Counted from the first letter of the stretch, positions 26,831 to 34,185 are shown. The stretch: DNA of 64,000 nt from Anoxybacillus amylolyticus (GCF_001634285.1 NZ_CP015439.1:186001-250000); one strand, 5' to 3'. Numbers and translations: made by a program. Notes: a model not told the origin generated them from the sequence alone.

Positions 26831-28036
26831 TCACGCTCCTATAAAGTTTTTAAATAGCTCTTCCGTAAAGTCTTTCTTTGCTGCCAACGCTTCGTATACA
26901 GCTTCTTCAATACTGTTTTTGGTGATATATCGATAGACTGTAACCTTTTTAGTTTGGCCATTACGATAACACCGTCCAAGAGCTTGGTCGTAGTCTTGAT
27001 AGCTGTATGTCGGCGTATAGAAAACAACAATGTTGGCGTATTGCAATTCAATACCCGCAGCACCAGCTTGGTACTGCACGAAAGTGACCGTGTTTTTTAA
27101 GTTTATCCACTCGTCGCGAGAAGGCAATTTGTTGATTTTCCCACTCACTTCGTAGATGGTTTTTGTTTTTTGTAATAATTGAGCAAGCTGTTCTTTTTCT
27201 TGTTGGTAGTAGTAGAAAATGACGATGTTTTCTACGGTGCTTTCAGCTAACATCTCGGTGTAGGCTAGCTTGTCCTTTTGATTCGCATAAAATCGCAACC
27301 CGTGTTGCAGCTTCATGATGGTATCAAATGCGATTTTTCCTTCTTTTGTTTCCAACACTCTGTCTTTTTGAATGACTTTATACTCTCTCGATGGCTGGAA
27401 GTGCACGTCTTCGAATACCAATGGTGGTAAATCAAGACATTCCTCTTTTGATAGTTTCGTAGACACGCTTTGGTACAGATTTTTTAAATGCTGTTGTTCT
27501 TTCCAACCACTAATGACTTTGACAGACCGATCTCCAAAATGCTTTGTTTCATAAATTGCGTGACGTTTCAAAAACTCCGTTTTGTTTTTGTAAAAACGAA
27601 ACATCAGAAAGTAATTGATTGTATCAATCCAGCCGTTGCTTGAAGGTGTCGCCGAAAGCAAAACAAAATGAGTCGATAGCTTTGTCAGAGCCAACGCAGC
27701 TTTTCCTCGTTGGCTTGATACGTTTTTGATATAGTGACACTCGTCAAAAATGACAAAGTATCCTTTATACAAATGCCAATCTTTTGCGATTTTTCCGTAT
27801 GACAGTTCATTGTATGTAATAAAAATGTTGTAGTAGTCTGCCACACGTTGAATTTCGCGGCTCCATCCACCTTCACGCAATTTTGCCGGAGGTTGAACAA
27901 TTAATAATGGTTCGCCTTGATAATGCTTTAGATAATGATGGATCGAGAGAATGGTCTTTCCTGTTCCTGTATCCAAGGCATATAACCAGTCGGGCTTACT
28001 TTTGTTCAAGGTGTCCTTTTGATAGTTGTAAAGCAT
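26831..28036 (-). CDS. SNF2/DEAD-like phage helicase
   Basis: 401 residues from MLYNYQKDTLNKSKPDWLYA. This start is chosen because the helicase Q-motif region begins here; a longer frame extends to 28120. Motifs: ALDTGTGKTILS (I), FDECHYIKN (II), LLSATPSSNGW (III), QYQAGAAGIEL (V) and QALGRCYRNGQTKKV (VI). It likely remodels replication or recombination intermediates. It overlaps the VRR-NUC gene by about 40 nt. Confidence 0.88.
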   Translation of the reverse strand: MLYNYQKDTLNKSKPDWLYALDTGTGKTILSIHHYLKHYQGEPLLIVQPPAKLREGGWSREIQRVADYYNIFITYNELSYGKIAKDWHLYKGYFVIFDECHYIKNVSSQRGKAALALTKLSTHFVLLSATPSSNGWIDTINYFLMFRFYKNKTEFLKRHAIYETKHFGDRSVKVISGWKEQQHLKNLYQSVSTKLSKEECLDLPPLVFEDVHFQPSREYKVIQKDRVLETKEGKIAFDTIMKLQHGLRFYANQKDKLAYTEMLAESTVENIVIFYYYQQEKEQLAQLLQKTKTIYEVSGKINKLPSRDEWINLKNTVTFVQYQAGAAGIELQYANIVVFYTPTYSYQDYDQALGRCYRNGQTKKVTVYRYITKNSIEEAVYEALAAKKDFTEELFKNFIGA

Positions 28037-28313
28037 GTCGTAATTCCGCAATCTTTCGTTGTACGTCTTCGACGCTGTAAGCGACAAACGCACACCCCCC
28101 ATTTTTGTTAATCTCATCAATGTTGAGTTGTTGTAACGCTGATACTTTTCCGTCCGGGCGTTTGATTTCGATGCCTACGAATACTGAGTCAATGCAAGCG
28201 ATGATGTCAGGAACCCCTGCTTTTTGGTACATCGAACCGTGCACTTTCATATACCAAACGCCTAGTCGATCTAAATACCGTTTGATTTGGTTTTCAATCG
28301 TTTTTTCTGTCAT
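27996..28313 (-). CDS. VRR-NUC domain nuclease
   Basis: 105 residues, standalone VRR-NUC as found in phages next to SNF2-like helicases. The active-site region is visible as GVPDIIACIDSVFVGIEIKR (D...ExK type). Such enzymes may cut branched DNA. The helicase gene starts inside its 3' end, pointing to joint translation. Confidence 0.92.
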   Translation of the reverse strand: MTEKTIENQIKRYLDRLGVWYMKVHGSMYQKAGVPDIIACIDSVFVGIEIKRPDGKVSALQQLNIDEINKNGGCAFVAYSVEDVQRKIAELRHALQLSKGHLEQK

Positions 28314-28384
28314 ATCGCACTCCTGTTTGATAAAATAGTAGTGTGTTCTAACTTGGAGTGCTTTGCCTTTCGGCGAAGCTCTTT

Positions 28385-28543
28385 TTATTTCGCCACAAAT
28401 TCTTTTGCGCCGAATATACGCATCGCATACTCATAAATGTTCTCGGCCAACACGATATCGCCGTTAGGAAACTCTAAAACAATGTCGTCTTCAAAAATTT
28501 CATCCCCTAGCACGTCGATGCCCCAGCGTTTTATTTGCACCAT
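28385..28543 (-). CDS. Small phage protein
   Basis: 52 residues, MVQIKRWGIDVLGDEIFEDD followed by IVLEFPNGDIVLAENIYEYA. ATG follows GGGGGATA. It is acidic and lies between the HTH protein and the VRR-NUC gene. No family recognised. The length is below common ORF cut-offs but codon pattern and spacing support it. Confidence 0.65.
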   Translation of the reverse strand: MVQIKRWGIDVLGDEIFEDDIVLEFPNGDIVLAENIYEYAMRIFGAKEFVAK

Positions 28544-28552
28544 TATCCCCCC

Positions 28553-28822
28553 TCACACCCAATACTTATTTAGGCTTTTGTAATACTCAAAGAGTCCGCG
28601 TTTTTTCAGGTTGCTTAATTTTGAACGAACGGTAGCTTCCGTTCTGCCAAGCGCCATTGCAATTAGTTTTGCTCCGTCTACGTCGTAAAACTTGCATAAA
28701 TACTCAAGATCCGATTCGCTGAACGGTTTACCATGATTTTTATGAAACTTCGGATGGTACTTCATTCGACCGATTCGGTCGTATTCAATCGGTGCCTCCT
28801 TCCGTAACGAATTGCGGCTCAT
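28553..28822 (-). CDS. Small helix-turn-helix phage protein
   Basis: 89 residues from the ATG at 28822, which follows AGGAGGAACAG. After a basic start (SRNSLRKEAPIEYDRIGRMK) the C-terminal half reads as a helix-turn-helix of the Myb/SANT or sigma-4 kind: FSESDLEYLCKFYDVDGAKL, then ALGRTEATVRSKLSNLKKRG. Likely DNA-binding and possibly an early regulator. Confidence 0.7.
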   Translation of the reverse strand: MSRNSLRKEAPIEYDRIGRMKYHPKFHKNHGKPFSESDLEYLCKFYDVDGAKLIAMALGRTEATVRSKLSNLKKRGLFEYYKSLNKYWV

Positions 28823-28861
28823 TCTGTTCCTCCTTTCGTTTAGCATGGATGCGCTAGTGCG

Positions 28862-28945
28862 CATCGTCATGACTAAGAACAATTAACGGGCGGGAGAGAA
28901 CCCGATTGTTCCTAGCCATGACGACAGGCACTAGACCTGTCGGGT
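28862..28945. other. Strong stem-loop pair between small early genes
   Basis: Within the 166-bp gap ahead of the HTH gene, CGTCATG...AGAACAAT...CGGG pairs with CCCG...ATTGTTCC...CATGACG in order, forming one long interrupted stem. Next to it CGACAGG and CCTGTCG form a second 7-bp hairpin. It is too regular for chance, lacks a T tract and contains no good reading frame. A structured leader, an RNA element or a protein binding site are possible. Confidence 0.5.
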
Positions 28946-28988
28946 ATGCGTGTAGTACAATGATGATGTGTGTATTACAATGATGTTG

Positions 28989-29159
28989 TTAGGCTAGCGT
29001 TGCCGCGCTGGCCGTTTTTTCTTGCTGAATTTCACGCAATTTTTGTTTCGCACGGCGCTCTATCACCATGAGATGTAGGTGATTTTCACGCATTTCCTTG
29101 CACAATCTACGAACCTCTGAAACTTTCATCAAACGGCTAGCCGAAAAACACACGTTCAT
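28989..29159 (-). CDS. Small charged phage protein
   Basis: 56 residues (MNVCFSASRLMKVSEVRRLC, then KEMRENHLHLMVIERRAKQK). The ATG overlaps the stop of the upstream coiled-coil gene (ATGA), which supports translation. Helical and basic. No family recognised; a second start at the internal MKVSEV is possible. Confidence 0.6.
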   Translation of the reverse strand: MNVCFSASRLMKVSEVRRLCKEMRENHLHLMVIERRAKQKLREIQQEKTASAATLA

Positions 29160-29422
29160 TCCTCATTCCCCTTTCTCATCACAAGCATGACATCTATCCC
29201 ACGTTCCTTCATCGTCTCAACGAGCCGCACCAGCTCGTCATGCCGTTTTTTCTGCCTGATAAGCTCGTCCAAATCTCGCTTGCAGCGAAGAAATTCCTTC
29301 GCCCATTTCTCTGCTTCATCGAATTGATCGTGTAGCCATTCCAACCGCGCTTGATGTAAACATAACGCACCGAATTCCATAATTTTCTCTGCCAACTGGC
29401 GATCTTTTTCTAATACGTTCAT
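29156..29422 (-). CDS. Small coiled-coil phage protein
   Basis: 88 residues, almost fully helical with heptad-like spacing (LHQARLEWLHDQFDEAEKWA, then FLRCKRDLDELIRQKKRHDE). Overlaps its upstream neighbour by 4 nt in the early operon. Function unknown. Confidence 0.7.
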   Translation of the reverse strand: MNVLEKDRQLAEKIMEFGALCLHQARLEWLHDQFDEAEKWAKEFLRCKRDLDELIRQKKRHDELVRLVETMKERGIDVMLVMRKGNEE

Positions 29423-29715
29423 TTGTTCAACTCCTCTTTGAATCGAAGCCCGAACCGTTCTGGGTATTTCTCCATCGCCTTGAACACGGTATAAAACGTC
29501 AAATTATTCTCGTACATAAGTCGATTTCCAGTGTACGCTATCTCAACAATAACGTTTCTGTTGAGGTCGAGCAGGCTGATCGTGTACATCGGTTCTGACA
29601 CGGTCTCGAACTCCATGACTTTTGCTTCAATTGGCTGAACAGCTTTGTATCGAGCATGAATCTCATCAAGAATGAGAGACGGTAACTCATCAAAAGAGAT
29701 ATGTTTAATGTTCAT
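29419..29715 (-). CDS. Small phage protein
   Basis: 98 residues: MNIKHISFDELPSLILDEIH then a beta-rich centre (EPMYTISLLDLNRNVIVEIA) and a helical end. No recognised family. Overlaps both neighbours, so it is part of the early leftward operon. Confidence 0.65.
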   Translation of the reverse strand: MNIKHISFDELPSLILDEIHARYKAVQPIEAKVMEFETVSEPMYTISLLDLNRNVIVEIAYTGNRLMYENNLTFYTVFKAMEKYPERFGLRFKEELNK

Positions 29716-29959
29716 TGTTATCCCCCTTCATTTCTTGCTCTTTTTGCTTTCTACGCTTTTCATTTTCCTTGACCATTCGGATGTAAATTTCAATAAAGTT
29801 ATCTAACGCTTCCTTTGACGGCTCTTTCCGTTCACCCACGCACCGTACCACTACTTCTGGTGGCTTCATCGTTCTTTTTCGTTTTTTCACGTTTACCATC
29901 TCCTTTGTAGGAGATGTATGCGACGAATCATCGTGTACAACATTTCGAATTTCCGACAT
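29705..29959 (-). CDS. Small basic phage protein
   Basis: 84 residues; ATG follows AGGAGGGAAATAAA. A basic central stretch (VKKRKRTMKPPEVVVRC) and a helical end rich in E, K and R. It is the first gene of the leftward block left of the bidirectional leader region at about 29.96-30.03 kb. Function unknown. Confidence 0.65.
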   Translation of the reverse strand: MSEIRNVVHDDSSHTSPTKEMVNVKKRKRTMKPPEVVVRCVGERKEPSKEALDNFIEIYIRMVKENEKRRKQKEQEMKGDNNEH

Positions 29960-29979
29960 TTTATTTCCCTCCTGTCAGT

Positions 29980-30034
29980 TTGTAGGAATTTCCTCCCTTC
30001 GTGTCGAATATTGGCGGGGAAGGGAGGTGAAGCC
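29980..30034 (+). promoter_or_regulatory. SD-sequestering leader element, copy 1
   Basis: Upstream arm CCTCCCTTC (29992-30000) is perfectly complementary to GAAGGGAGG (30019-30027), which contains the Shine-Dalgarno sequence of the gene at 30,035. TGTCGAATA lies in the loop and TGTAGGAATTT precedes the stem. The hairpin would hide the ribosome binding site. Two related copies follow at 30.45 and 31.07 kb. Confidence 0.65.
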
Positions 30035-30256
30035 ATGCGAAAGATTGACCTTATGTCACTAGCAAAAGAAGTCGACCGAGAGATTCACGAAGTCATTCAA
30101 CGAGAATTGTCTCCTATTTACAAACGTTTAAATAATTCTGAGCAACTCGAAACTCTCTTGCCTGATTTAATGGGTAAAGTGATGACCATTAACAGAGTTT
30201 ATACGTTCAAATTGTTAGAAAAGGCACTTAGAGATATTTATAAGACTGACTCATAG
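30035..30256 (+). CDS. Small helical phage protein
   Basis: 73 residues, MRKIDLMSLAKEVDREIHEV followed by helical sequence to KTDS. Encoded opposite to the surrounding early operon. The ATG follows GGGAGGTGAAGCC, whose SD can be masked by the leader hairpin. Its 3' end overlaps the end of a minus-strand gene by 29 nt. Function unknown. Confidence 0.65.
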   Translation: MRKIDLMSLAKEVDREIHEVIQRELSPIYKRLNNSEQLETLLPDLMGKVMTINRVYTFKLLEKALRDIYKTDS

Positions 30257-30431
30257 AATCAATTAAGCTCTTTTCAAATCTTTTAACCAATTCCTTTGCA
30301 TCTATGTTGAATTCCGGTTCAAACTCGTGAATTCGCTGAAGGGTTTCCTGTAGTTGCTCTAAAAGAGTGACGGCTCTTTCAAGCAACTCTTGGAACTCTT
30401 CAGCATTCTTGAATTGAATGGATACTTTCAT
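30228..30431 (-). CDS. Small coiled-coil phage protein
   Basis: 67 residues (MKVSIQFKNAEEFQELLERA, then VTLLEQLQETLQRIHEFEPE), helical with regular leucines. AGGAGGTGAGAAGAC precedes the ATG. Its 3' end overlaps the oppositely directed gene at 30,035-30,256. Function unknown. Confidence 0.65.
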   Translation of the reverse strand: MKVSIQFKNAEEFQELLERAVTLLEQLQETLQRIHEFEPEFNIDAKELVKRFEKSLIDSMSQSYKYL

Positions 30432-30447
30432 GTCTTCTCACCTCCTT

Positions 30448-30503
30448 TTGCAGGTTTTTTCTCCTTCTTGTCGAAATAGGACGATGGAAGGAGGTGATAA
30501 AAA
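30448..30503 (+). promoter_or_regulatory. SD-sequestering leader element, copy 2
   Basis: TGCAGG and a T run are followed by CTCCTTC (30461-30467), which pairs with GAAGGAG (30487-30493) containing the SD of the gene at 30,504. TTGTCGAAATAG is in the loop. Compared with copy 1 both arms have changed together, so the pairing is kept. Confidence 0.65.
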
Positions 30504-30719
30504 ATGGCAAAGTTTTATTACTACAACAAACATGTTGATAATAAAGGAAACCACGAAGTTCACAGCGAAGATTGTTCTTATTTACCTAACTATGACAACC
30601 GCATAATGATCGGGTACGAAAACGACTGTAAATCTGCAATCGAGCGAGTAAAACGAGAAACCGGAAAAACGAACTTCGATGGTTGTTGGCACTGCAGTTT
30701 TGAGTGCCACATCGGATAA
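30504..30719 (+). CDS. Small cysteine/histidine-containing phage protein
   Basis: 71 residues: MAKFYYYNKHVDNKGNHEVH then EDCSYLPNYDNR, ending WHCSFECHIG. The cysteine-histidine pairs (H..C near residue 23 and CWHCSFECH at the end) suggest metal binding. Some small Bacillus proteins begin with the similar FYYYNKxxDxxGNHEVH motif, but their function is unknown. The ATG follows GGAGGTGATAAAA inside leader copy 2. Confidence 0.7.
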   Translation: MAKFYYYNKHVDNKGNHEVHSEDCSYLPNYDNRIMIGYENDCKSAIERVKRETGKTNFDGCWHCSFECHIG

Positions 30720-30727
30720 AGGGGGAG

Positions 30728-30889
30728 CTAATCCCTCTTGTCTCTATAAGGAATTGCATTATCGTAATAAAATTTTTTGACAAGTGACGGTATTTTCTCG
30801 AGTTCCTTTAATGTAAAACCGTGTTCCTGACACTGTTTGCAAATGTACGTTACCAAGTCGTTGAACGCTTGTTCTCTTTGGTTGTTCAT
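30728..30889 (-). CDS. Small phage protein
   Basis: 53 residues (MNNQREQAFNDLVTYICKQC, then QEHGFTLKELEKIPSLVKKF). The N-terminal half has a helix with two cysteines. ATG follows GGGGGATACAC. Not recognised; too short for usual cut-offs. Confidence 0.6.
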   Translation of the reverse strand: MNNQREQAFNDLVTYICKQCQEHGFTLKELEKIPSLVKKFYYDNAIPYRDKRD

Positions 30890-30904
30890 GTGTATCCCCC
30901 TCTC

Positions 30905-31033
30905 TCATTCTTCATAATGGGCGAGGATGATCTTTGCGATAACGTAAAGGTCTTCTTCGTCCCATCCTTTTTCGTAGGCGAATCGCAAAAGTTCTTTTGC
31001 TTTTGCGAGCGTTTCGTTCGGTGGTGTAATCAT
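30905..31033 (-). CDS. Very small phage protein
   Basis: 42 residues (MITPPNETLAKAKELLRFAY, then EKGWDEEDLYVIAKIILAHY). Acidic and helical; the start is preceded by AGAGGAACGAAAGAC. Consistent with a tiny early gene of unknown function. Confidence 0.55.
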   Translation of the reverse strand: MITPPNETLAKAKELLRFAYEKGWDEEDLYVIAKIILAHYEE

Positions 31034-31071
31034 GTCTTTCGTTCCTCTCACCCCCTTTCGCGCCGTTTGTT

Positions 31072-31128
31072 ATTGCAGGATTTTCCTCCCCTTTGTCGAA
31101 TTAACTCGAAGAAAGGAGGTGGAAAAGC
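31072..31128 (+). promoter_or_regulatory. SD-sequestering leader element, copy 3
   Basis: TTGCAGGATTTTCCTCCCC leads to TTTGTCGAATT and then GAAAGGAGGTGG. AAAGG (31112-31116) pairs with CCTTT (31090-31094), and the following GAGG can pair with CCTC across a bulge, covering the SD of the gene at 31,129. The order of sequence blocks is the same as in copies 1 and 2. Confidence 0.6.
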
Positions 31129-31365
31129 TTGAAGAAGATATATGCCAATCTTCTTGGCGAATGGGTCGATCTCTCGTCCGATGATACATGCTTAATGGGT
31201 TCTCGTATGGTCAGCCCTTCCGTTTGGTGGGAAGAAAACGCTGAGATTTGGAGCCCCGATACAAAAGACGAACATACCATGTACCAATTGGACTATGTGA
31301 CCATTCACTACAAAGGGAAAGACTATCGAATCAGCCCTATTTTTATTCAAATTGTTAGTGAATAA
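31129..31365 (+). CDS. Small phage protein
   Basis: 78 residues, beginning with TTG after GGAGGTGGAAAAGC. KKIYANLLGEWVDLSSDDTC then YQLDYVTIHYKGKDYRISPI; beta-rich. It stands opposite to the early operon and behind leader copy 3. Family not recognised. Confidence 0.65.
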   Translation: MKKIYANLLGEWVDLSSDDTCLMGSRMVSPSVWWEENAEIWSPDTKDEHTMYQLDYVTIHYKGKDYRISPIFIQIVSE

Positions 31366-31391
31366 AGTTATTCAGTCTTGATGATGGCGTC

Positions 31392-31574
31392 CTAATAACG
31401 TCGTAAGTTAAACTCAATTTCAAGTTGCCTTTTCAGTTCCTCAGAGTCGTCAAGCTCCAGCTTGGCGGCTCTTAACGCGAAATATAGGTTGACTTGTCGC
31501 GCAATTTTTTCCCATTCGTATTTTTTAAGCCCTTGGAGTTGTTCAACTAAAGACGCGATTTGCTCTTTTGTCAT
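31392..31574 (-). CDS. Small helical phage protein
   Basis: 60 residues (MTKEQIASLVEQLQGLKKYE, then WEKIARQVNLYFALRAAKLE). The ATG at 31574 follows GGGGGTGAGAAAA. First small gene downstream of the Rha/ANT gene. Function unknown. Confidence 0.6.
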   Translation of the reverse strand: MTKEQIASLVEQLQGLKKYEWEKIARQVNLYFALRAAKLELDDSEELKRQLEIEFNLRRY

Positions 31575-31589
31575 TTTTCTCACCCCCTT

Positions 31590-32375
31590 TCACGCGGTTT
31601 GTTCGTCCCTCTCAATGAGAGGAAGAATGCCAAGTTTGTTTTTCAACATTTCGTAAATGAACAGTCTTCCTTTTTGCGTCCAGTACGTGTGCATTTTGCT
31701 TGTTTCCGAATCGATCGCGTGTGTTTTGCTTTGCGTATAGCCTTTATCTTGGTACTTGGAGTAAAGCAACCAGCAATCGCCTTGTTTATACTGAATGCCG
31801 AGCTGATGCAATAGTTGGTTCATTCTTACTGCGCTCATGCCGTAGTCTTTCGCGATCTTGCTAATGGAAATGAGCGATTTGTTTTGCAACACCAAGTCAT
31901 AATAGGTCGCTTTCGGCTGTAACTCTTTGATGATTTGGTCTTTTTGAGCGTTTTGCAGTTGCAGCTGTTCGTTTCTCTCCACTTGCTCAACCAATTGCAA
32001 TAGTGCCTCTTTGTACGTTGTCGGTAGCTTGAACGGCTGTTTCTGCTTCTCCAGCTCCGCCCGCATACGCTTAAACTCCTCGATGAATCGCACCTTCATT
32101 TTCATTGCCTCTGGCGTCGTATACGACATCGCTACCAACGTGAACGCTTCTTCGGTGAGAAGGTATTTTTTGTACCATTGCTTGTTTTGTGGGTGTTGGT
32201 AGTGGGTCTGCTCAAAGTTGAGCACCCCCCACTTTCCTTCGCCAGCTTCATTCAATTTTTCGATTTGTACATCAATATCACGTACAACATTTCTGTGGTC
32301 TTTTCCAAACACTTCCGCGACAGTCAAACTGTCCGTAACAACTCGATTGCTTTCAATGAAAACTAACTGGTTCAT
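31590..32375 (-). CDS. Rha/ANT phage antirepressor-like protein
   Basis: 261 residues. The N-terminal Rha domain (VTDSLTVAEVFGKDHRNVVR, then LLTEEAFTLVAMSYTTPEAM) is followed by a coiled linker and a C-terminal KilAC/ANT domain (ISISKIAKDYGMSAVRMNQL, then GIQYKQGDCWLLY). Such two-domain proteins act on the lysis/lysogeny switch. A perfect operator palindrome (32399-32415) lies just upstream, so it is likely under CI/Cro control. Confidence 0.9.
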   Translation of the reverse strand: MNQLVFIESNRVVTDSLTVAEVFGKDHRNVVRDIDVQIEKLNEAGEGKWGVLNFEQTHYQHPQNKQWYKKYLLTEEAFTLVAMSYTTPEAMKMKVRFIEEFKRMRAELEKQKQPFKLPTTYKEALLQLVEQVERNEQLQLQNAQKDQIIKELQPKATYYDLVLQNKSLISISKIAKDYGMSAVRMNQLLHQLGIQYKQGDCWLLYSKYQDKGYTQSKTHAIDSETSKMHTYWTQKGRLFIYEMLKNKLGILPLIERDEQTA

Positions 32376-32398
32376 CCACGTCCTCCTTTGCTTATTAT

Positions 32399-32415
32399 GT
32401 GTCTTTTTAAGACAC
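32399..32415. promoter_or_regulatory. Operator palindrome GTGTCTTTTTAAGACAC
   Basis: Perfect 17-bp dyad, GTGTCTTTTTAAGACAC, at the end of the Cro-like gene and 24 nt before the Rha/ANT gene. A near-identical dyad is at 32631-32647 in the switch region, so this is probably a site for the CI or Cro-like protein. Confidence 0.75.
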
Positions 32416-32610
32416 TTTTTCAGGAAAAAAAACTGAAATATTGACGTTATAAAGTTTCGCTAAACGATAAAGCTCGTCAGCATACCATCGAGTTTCCCCA
32501 TTTTCGCGTCTCTTATATTGAGTAAGAGATAAATTTAGATATTCTGCCACTTCTTTTTGAGTCATACCCTTATTGACACGCAAAGCTTTTGGGGATAAAT
32601 GGAGATTCAC
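32407..32610 (-). CDS. Cro-like XRE-family regulator
   Basis: 67 residues from GTG at 32610, preceded by GGAGGTGATAAC. The HTH is RVNKGMTQKEVAEYLNLSLT followed by QYKRRENGETRW. It is transcribed divergently from the CI-like repressor across a region with several GTGTCTT half-sites. It is the natural candidate for the lytic-side regulator. Confidence 0.88.
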   Translation of the reverse strand: MNLHLSPKALRVNKGMTQKEVAEYLNLSLTQYKRRENGETRWYADELYRLAKLYNVNISVFFPEKVS

Positions 32611-32630
32611 GTTATCACCTCCGTTTCTTA

Positions 32631-32739
32631 GTGTCTTTATATGACACTTTGATAATATCATCTCTAAAAATATAAGTCAACAAAAAAAGACACTTTTTTT
32701 ATAAAAAACATTTTCAAAGTGTCTTATAACGTCTATAAT
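32631..32739. promoter_or_regulatory. CI/Cro switch region with operator sites and repressor promoter
   Basis: The dyad GTGTCTTTATATGACAC is at 32631-32647, with further half-sites GACAC at 32689-32693 and GTGTCTT at 32719-32725. A TATAAT -10 box lies at 32734-32739 with a weak TTTTCA 17 nt upstream, reading toward the CI-like gene. The half-site at 32719 sits between these boxes, so repressor binding would autoregulate. Confidence 0.7.
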
Positions 32740-32766
32740 AGTTTTTGAGAAGGAGGTGATAAAACG

Positions 32767-33387
32767 GTGGATGATTTCTATCAGATAATAGGAAAAAACA
32801 TTGAGAAATACAGAAAGCTAAAAAGAATAAGTGCTGAAGAATTAGGCAGAAGAGTCGGTTTAACTAAAAAGACAATAAGGCGATATGAAACTGGAGAAAT
32901 AAGAATCATAAACGATCGTGTAATTGCAATTGCTGATGCGCTTGGCATTGATCCAGCTTTATTGTATGAAGGAACCGATATAGTTGAGCCAGTTGAAGAG
33001 TTGACCAAACTCCCGATCGTCGGCGCAGTTAGTTGCGGCAACGGGGTGCTGGCATACCAAGAGATTGAGGGGTATGAAGAAGTGCCAACGAGTTGGTTGA
33101 ACGGCGGCGAATACTTTTTCGTGCGTGCGAGAGGCGACAGCATGATAAACGCTCGAATCATGGACGGCGATTTGTTGCTGATTCGTAGGCAAGAGGACGT
33201 GGAAAGTGGAGAGATTGCCGCGGTTTTAATCGACGATGAAATTGTCTTGAAGCGAGTGTACAAGACAAACGGAACGATTATTTTGCAAAGCGAAAATCCG
33301 AAGTATCAGCCGATCGTTTTGCAAAAGAGTGACATGAAAAACGTTCGAATCATTGGAAAGTTAAAAAAAGTAGTGTTAAATTTTTGA
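32767..33387 (+). CDS. CI/LexA-like phage repressor with S24 peptidase domain
   Basis: 206 residues from GTG, after GAGAAGGAGGTGATAAAAC. N-terminal XRE HTH (ISAEELGRRVGLTKKTIRRY). C-terminal S24 domain with the Gly cleavage site context GAVSCGNG, the catalytic serine in VRARGDSMINARIMDGDLLL and the lysine in IVLKRVYKTNG. Self-cleavage after DNA damage is expected, so the prophage should be SOS-inducible. Confidence 0.95.
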   Translation: MDDFYQIIGKNIEKYRKLKRISAEELGRRVGLTKKTIRRYETGEIRIINDRVIAIADALGIDPALLYEGTDIVEPVEELTKLPIVGAVSCGNGVLAYQEIEGYEEVPTSWLNGGEYFFVRARGDSMINARIMDGDLLLIRRQEDVESGEIAAVLIDDEIVLKRVYKTNGTIILQSENPKYQPIVLQKSDMKNVRIIGKLKKVVLNF

Positions 33388-33399
33388 CGTCAAAAATTT

Positions 33400-33430
33400 A
33401 AAAGAGCAACGCAAATGGTTGCTCTTTTTC
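33400..33430 (+). terminator. Terminator of the repressor gene
   Basis: AAAGAGCAAC and GTTGCTCTTT form a 10-bp stem with a 7-nt loop, followed by TTTTTC. It lies 14 nt past the repressor stop. Confidence 0.85.
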
Positions 33431-33514
33431 AATTTTACGTTAAAAATATTTGAAGGAAATCACTTTTTTTTATAGAAAAATCTATAATACATCATACTAA
33501 CAGGGGGAATAATT

Positions 33515-33799
33515 ATGGAAAAGAAAACTTACTACGCAAATAATGTACAAATGGCTCTGCAATTATACGATATGGTCATGGAGTTTTCTATTTTAAACCC
33601 TGATAACACTAAAGAGGACAACATCAGAATCTTTATGAGTCCACAACACGCCAAAGTTTTTGCACATCTTTTATTAGATCATGTTCGTATTTATGAAGAA
33701 ACTTTTGGTTCCATTCCTAATCCACCTTCCCCAGAACAATTGCAAGAACTTCAAAAAAGAGGGATAATTAATCTTGGTGAAGGGGATGTAAAAAATTAA
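33515..33799 (+). CDS. DUF3467 family protein
   Basis: 94 residues. The pattern YYANNVQMALQLYDMVMEFS, then IRIFMSPQHAKVFAHLLLDH, then VRIYEETFGSIPNPP matches DUF3467 proteins, which occur in bacteria and phages with no known function. The ATG follows CAGGGGGAATAATT. It shares one base with the next gene, so it may be co-expressed with the nuclease-like pair from the lysogen. Confidence 0.8.
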   Translation: MEKKTYYANNVQMALQLYDMVMEFSILNPDNTKEDNIRIFMSPQHAKVFAHLLLDHVRIYEETFGSIPNPPSPEQLQELQKRGIINLGEGDVKN

Positions 33800-34185
33800 T
33801 GCAGGAAAAACATTCATCTTCAACAACTAGTGTATATATATTTGATACTAAGGATCCATACGGTAAACGAGTGTTTTTAGAGAAGTCTCGTTTCGAAGAG
33901 CATATATTGGATCATCACCCAGAGATGCAGGGGAACGAGCATGCCATGAAAGAAACTGTTGAAAATCCTCATCTCATCATACAAAGTAAACAAAACCCTA
34001 ATCGCTGGTTGTATGTTGGGAAAAGTGATATGGCTACTTACCCGCTTTTAAATATAAAAACAGTAGTTGACCATACTTCAACGGAATACGGATATGTGGT
34101 AACTGGATTATTTCAAAAGAAAATCAACGCGGAAAAGGAGGGAACGGTTATTTATGAAAGAACAAGTAAAGATTCATTACGATGA
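33799..34185 (+). CDS. BECR-fold (PBECR-like) nuclease, toxin candidate
   Basis: 128 residues. The core RVFLEKSRFEEHILDHHPEM, then MKETVENPHLIIQSKQN, then a strand region ending EYGYVVTGLF, is typical of the barnase/EndoU/colicin E5-D/RelE-like phage domains. Histidines near the HILDHHPE motif could be catalytic. The small antitoxin-like DUF2283 gene overlaps its 3' end by 32 nt. A toxin role is inferred from fold pattern and context. Confidence 0.7.
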   Translation: MQEKHSSSTTSVYIFDTKDPYGKRVFLEKSRFEEHILDHHPEMQGNEHAMKETVENPHLIIQSKQNPNRWLYVGKSDMATYPLLNIKTVVDHTSTEYGYVVTGLFQKKINAEKEGTVIYERTSKDSLR

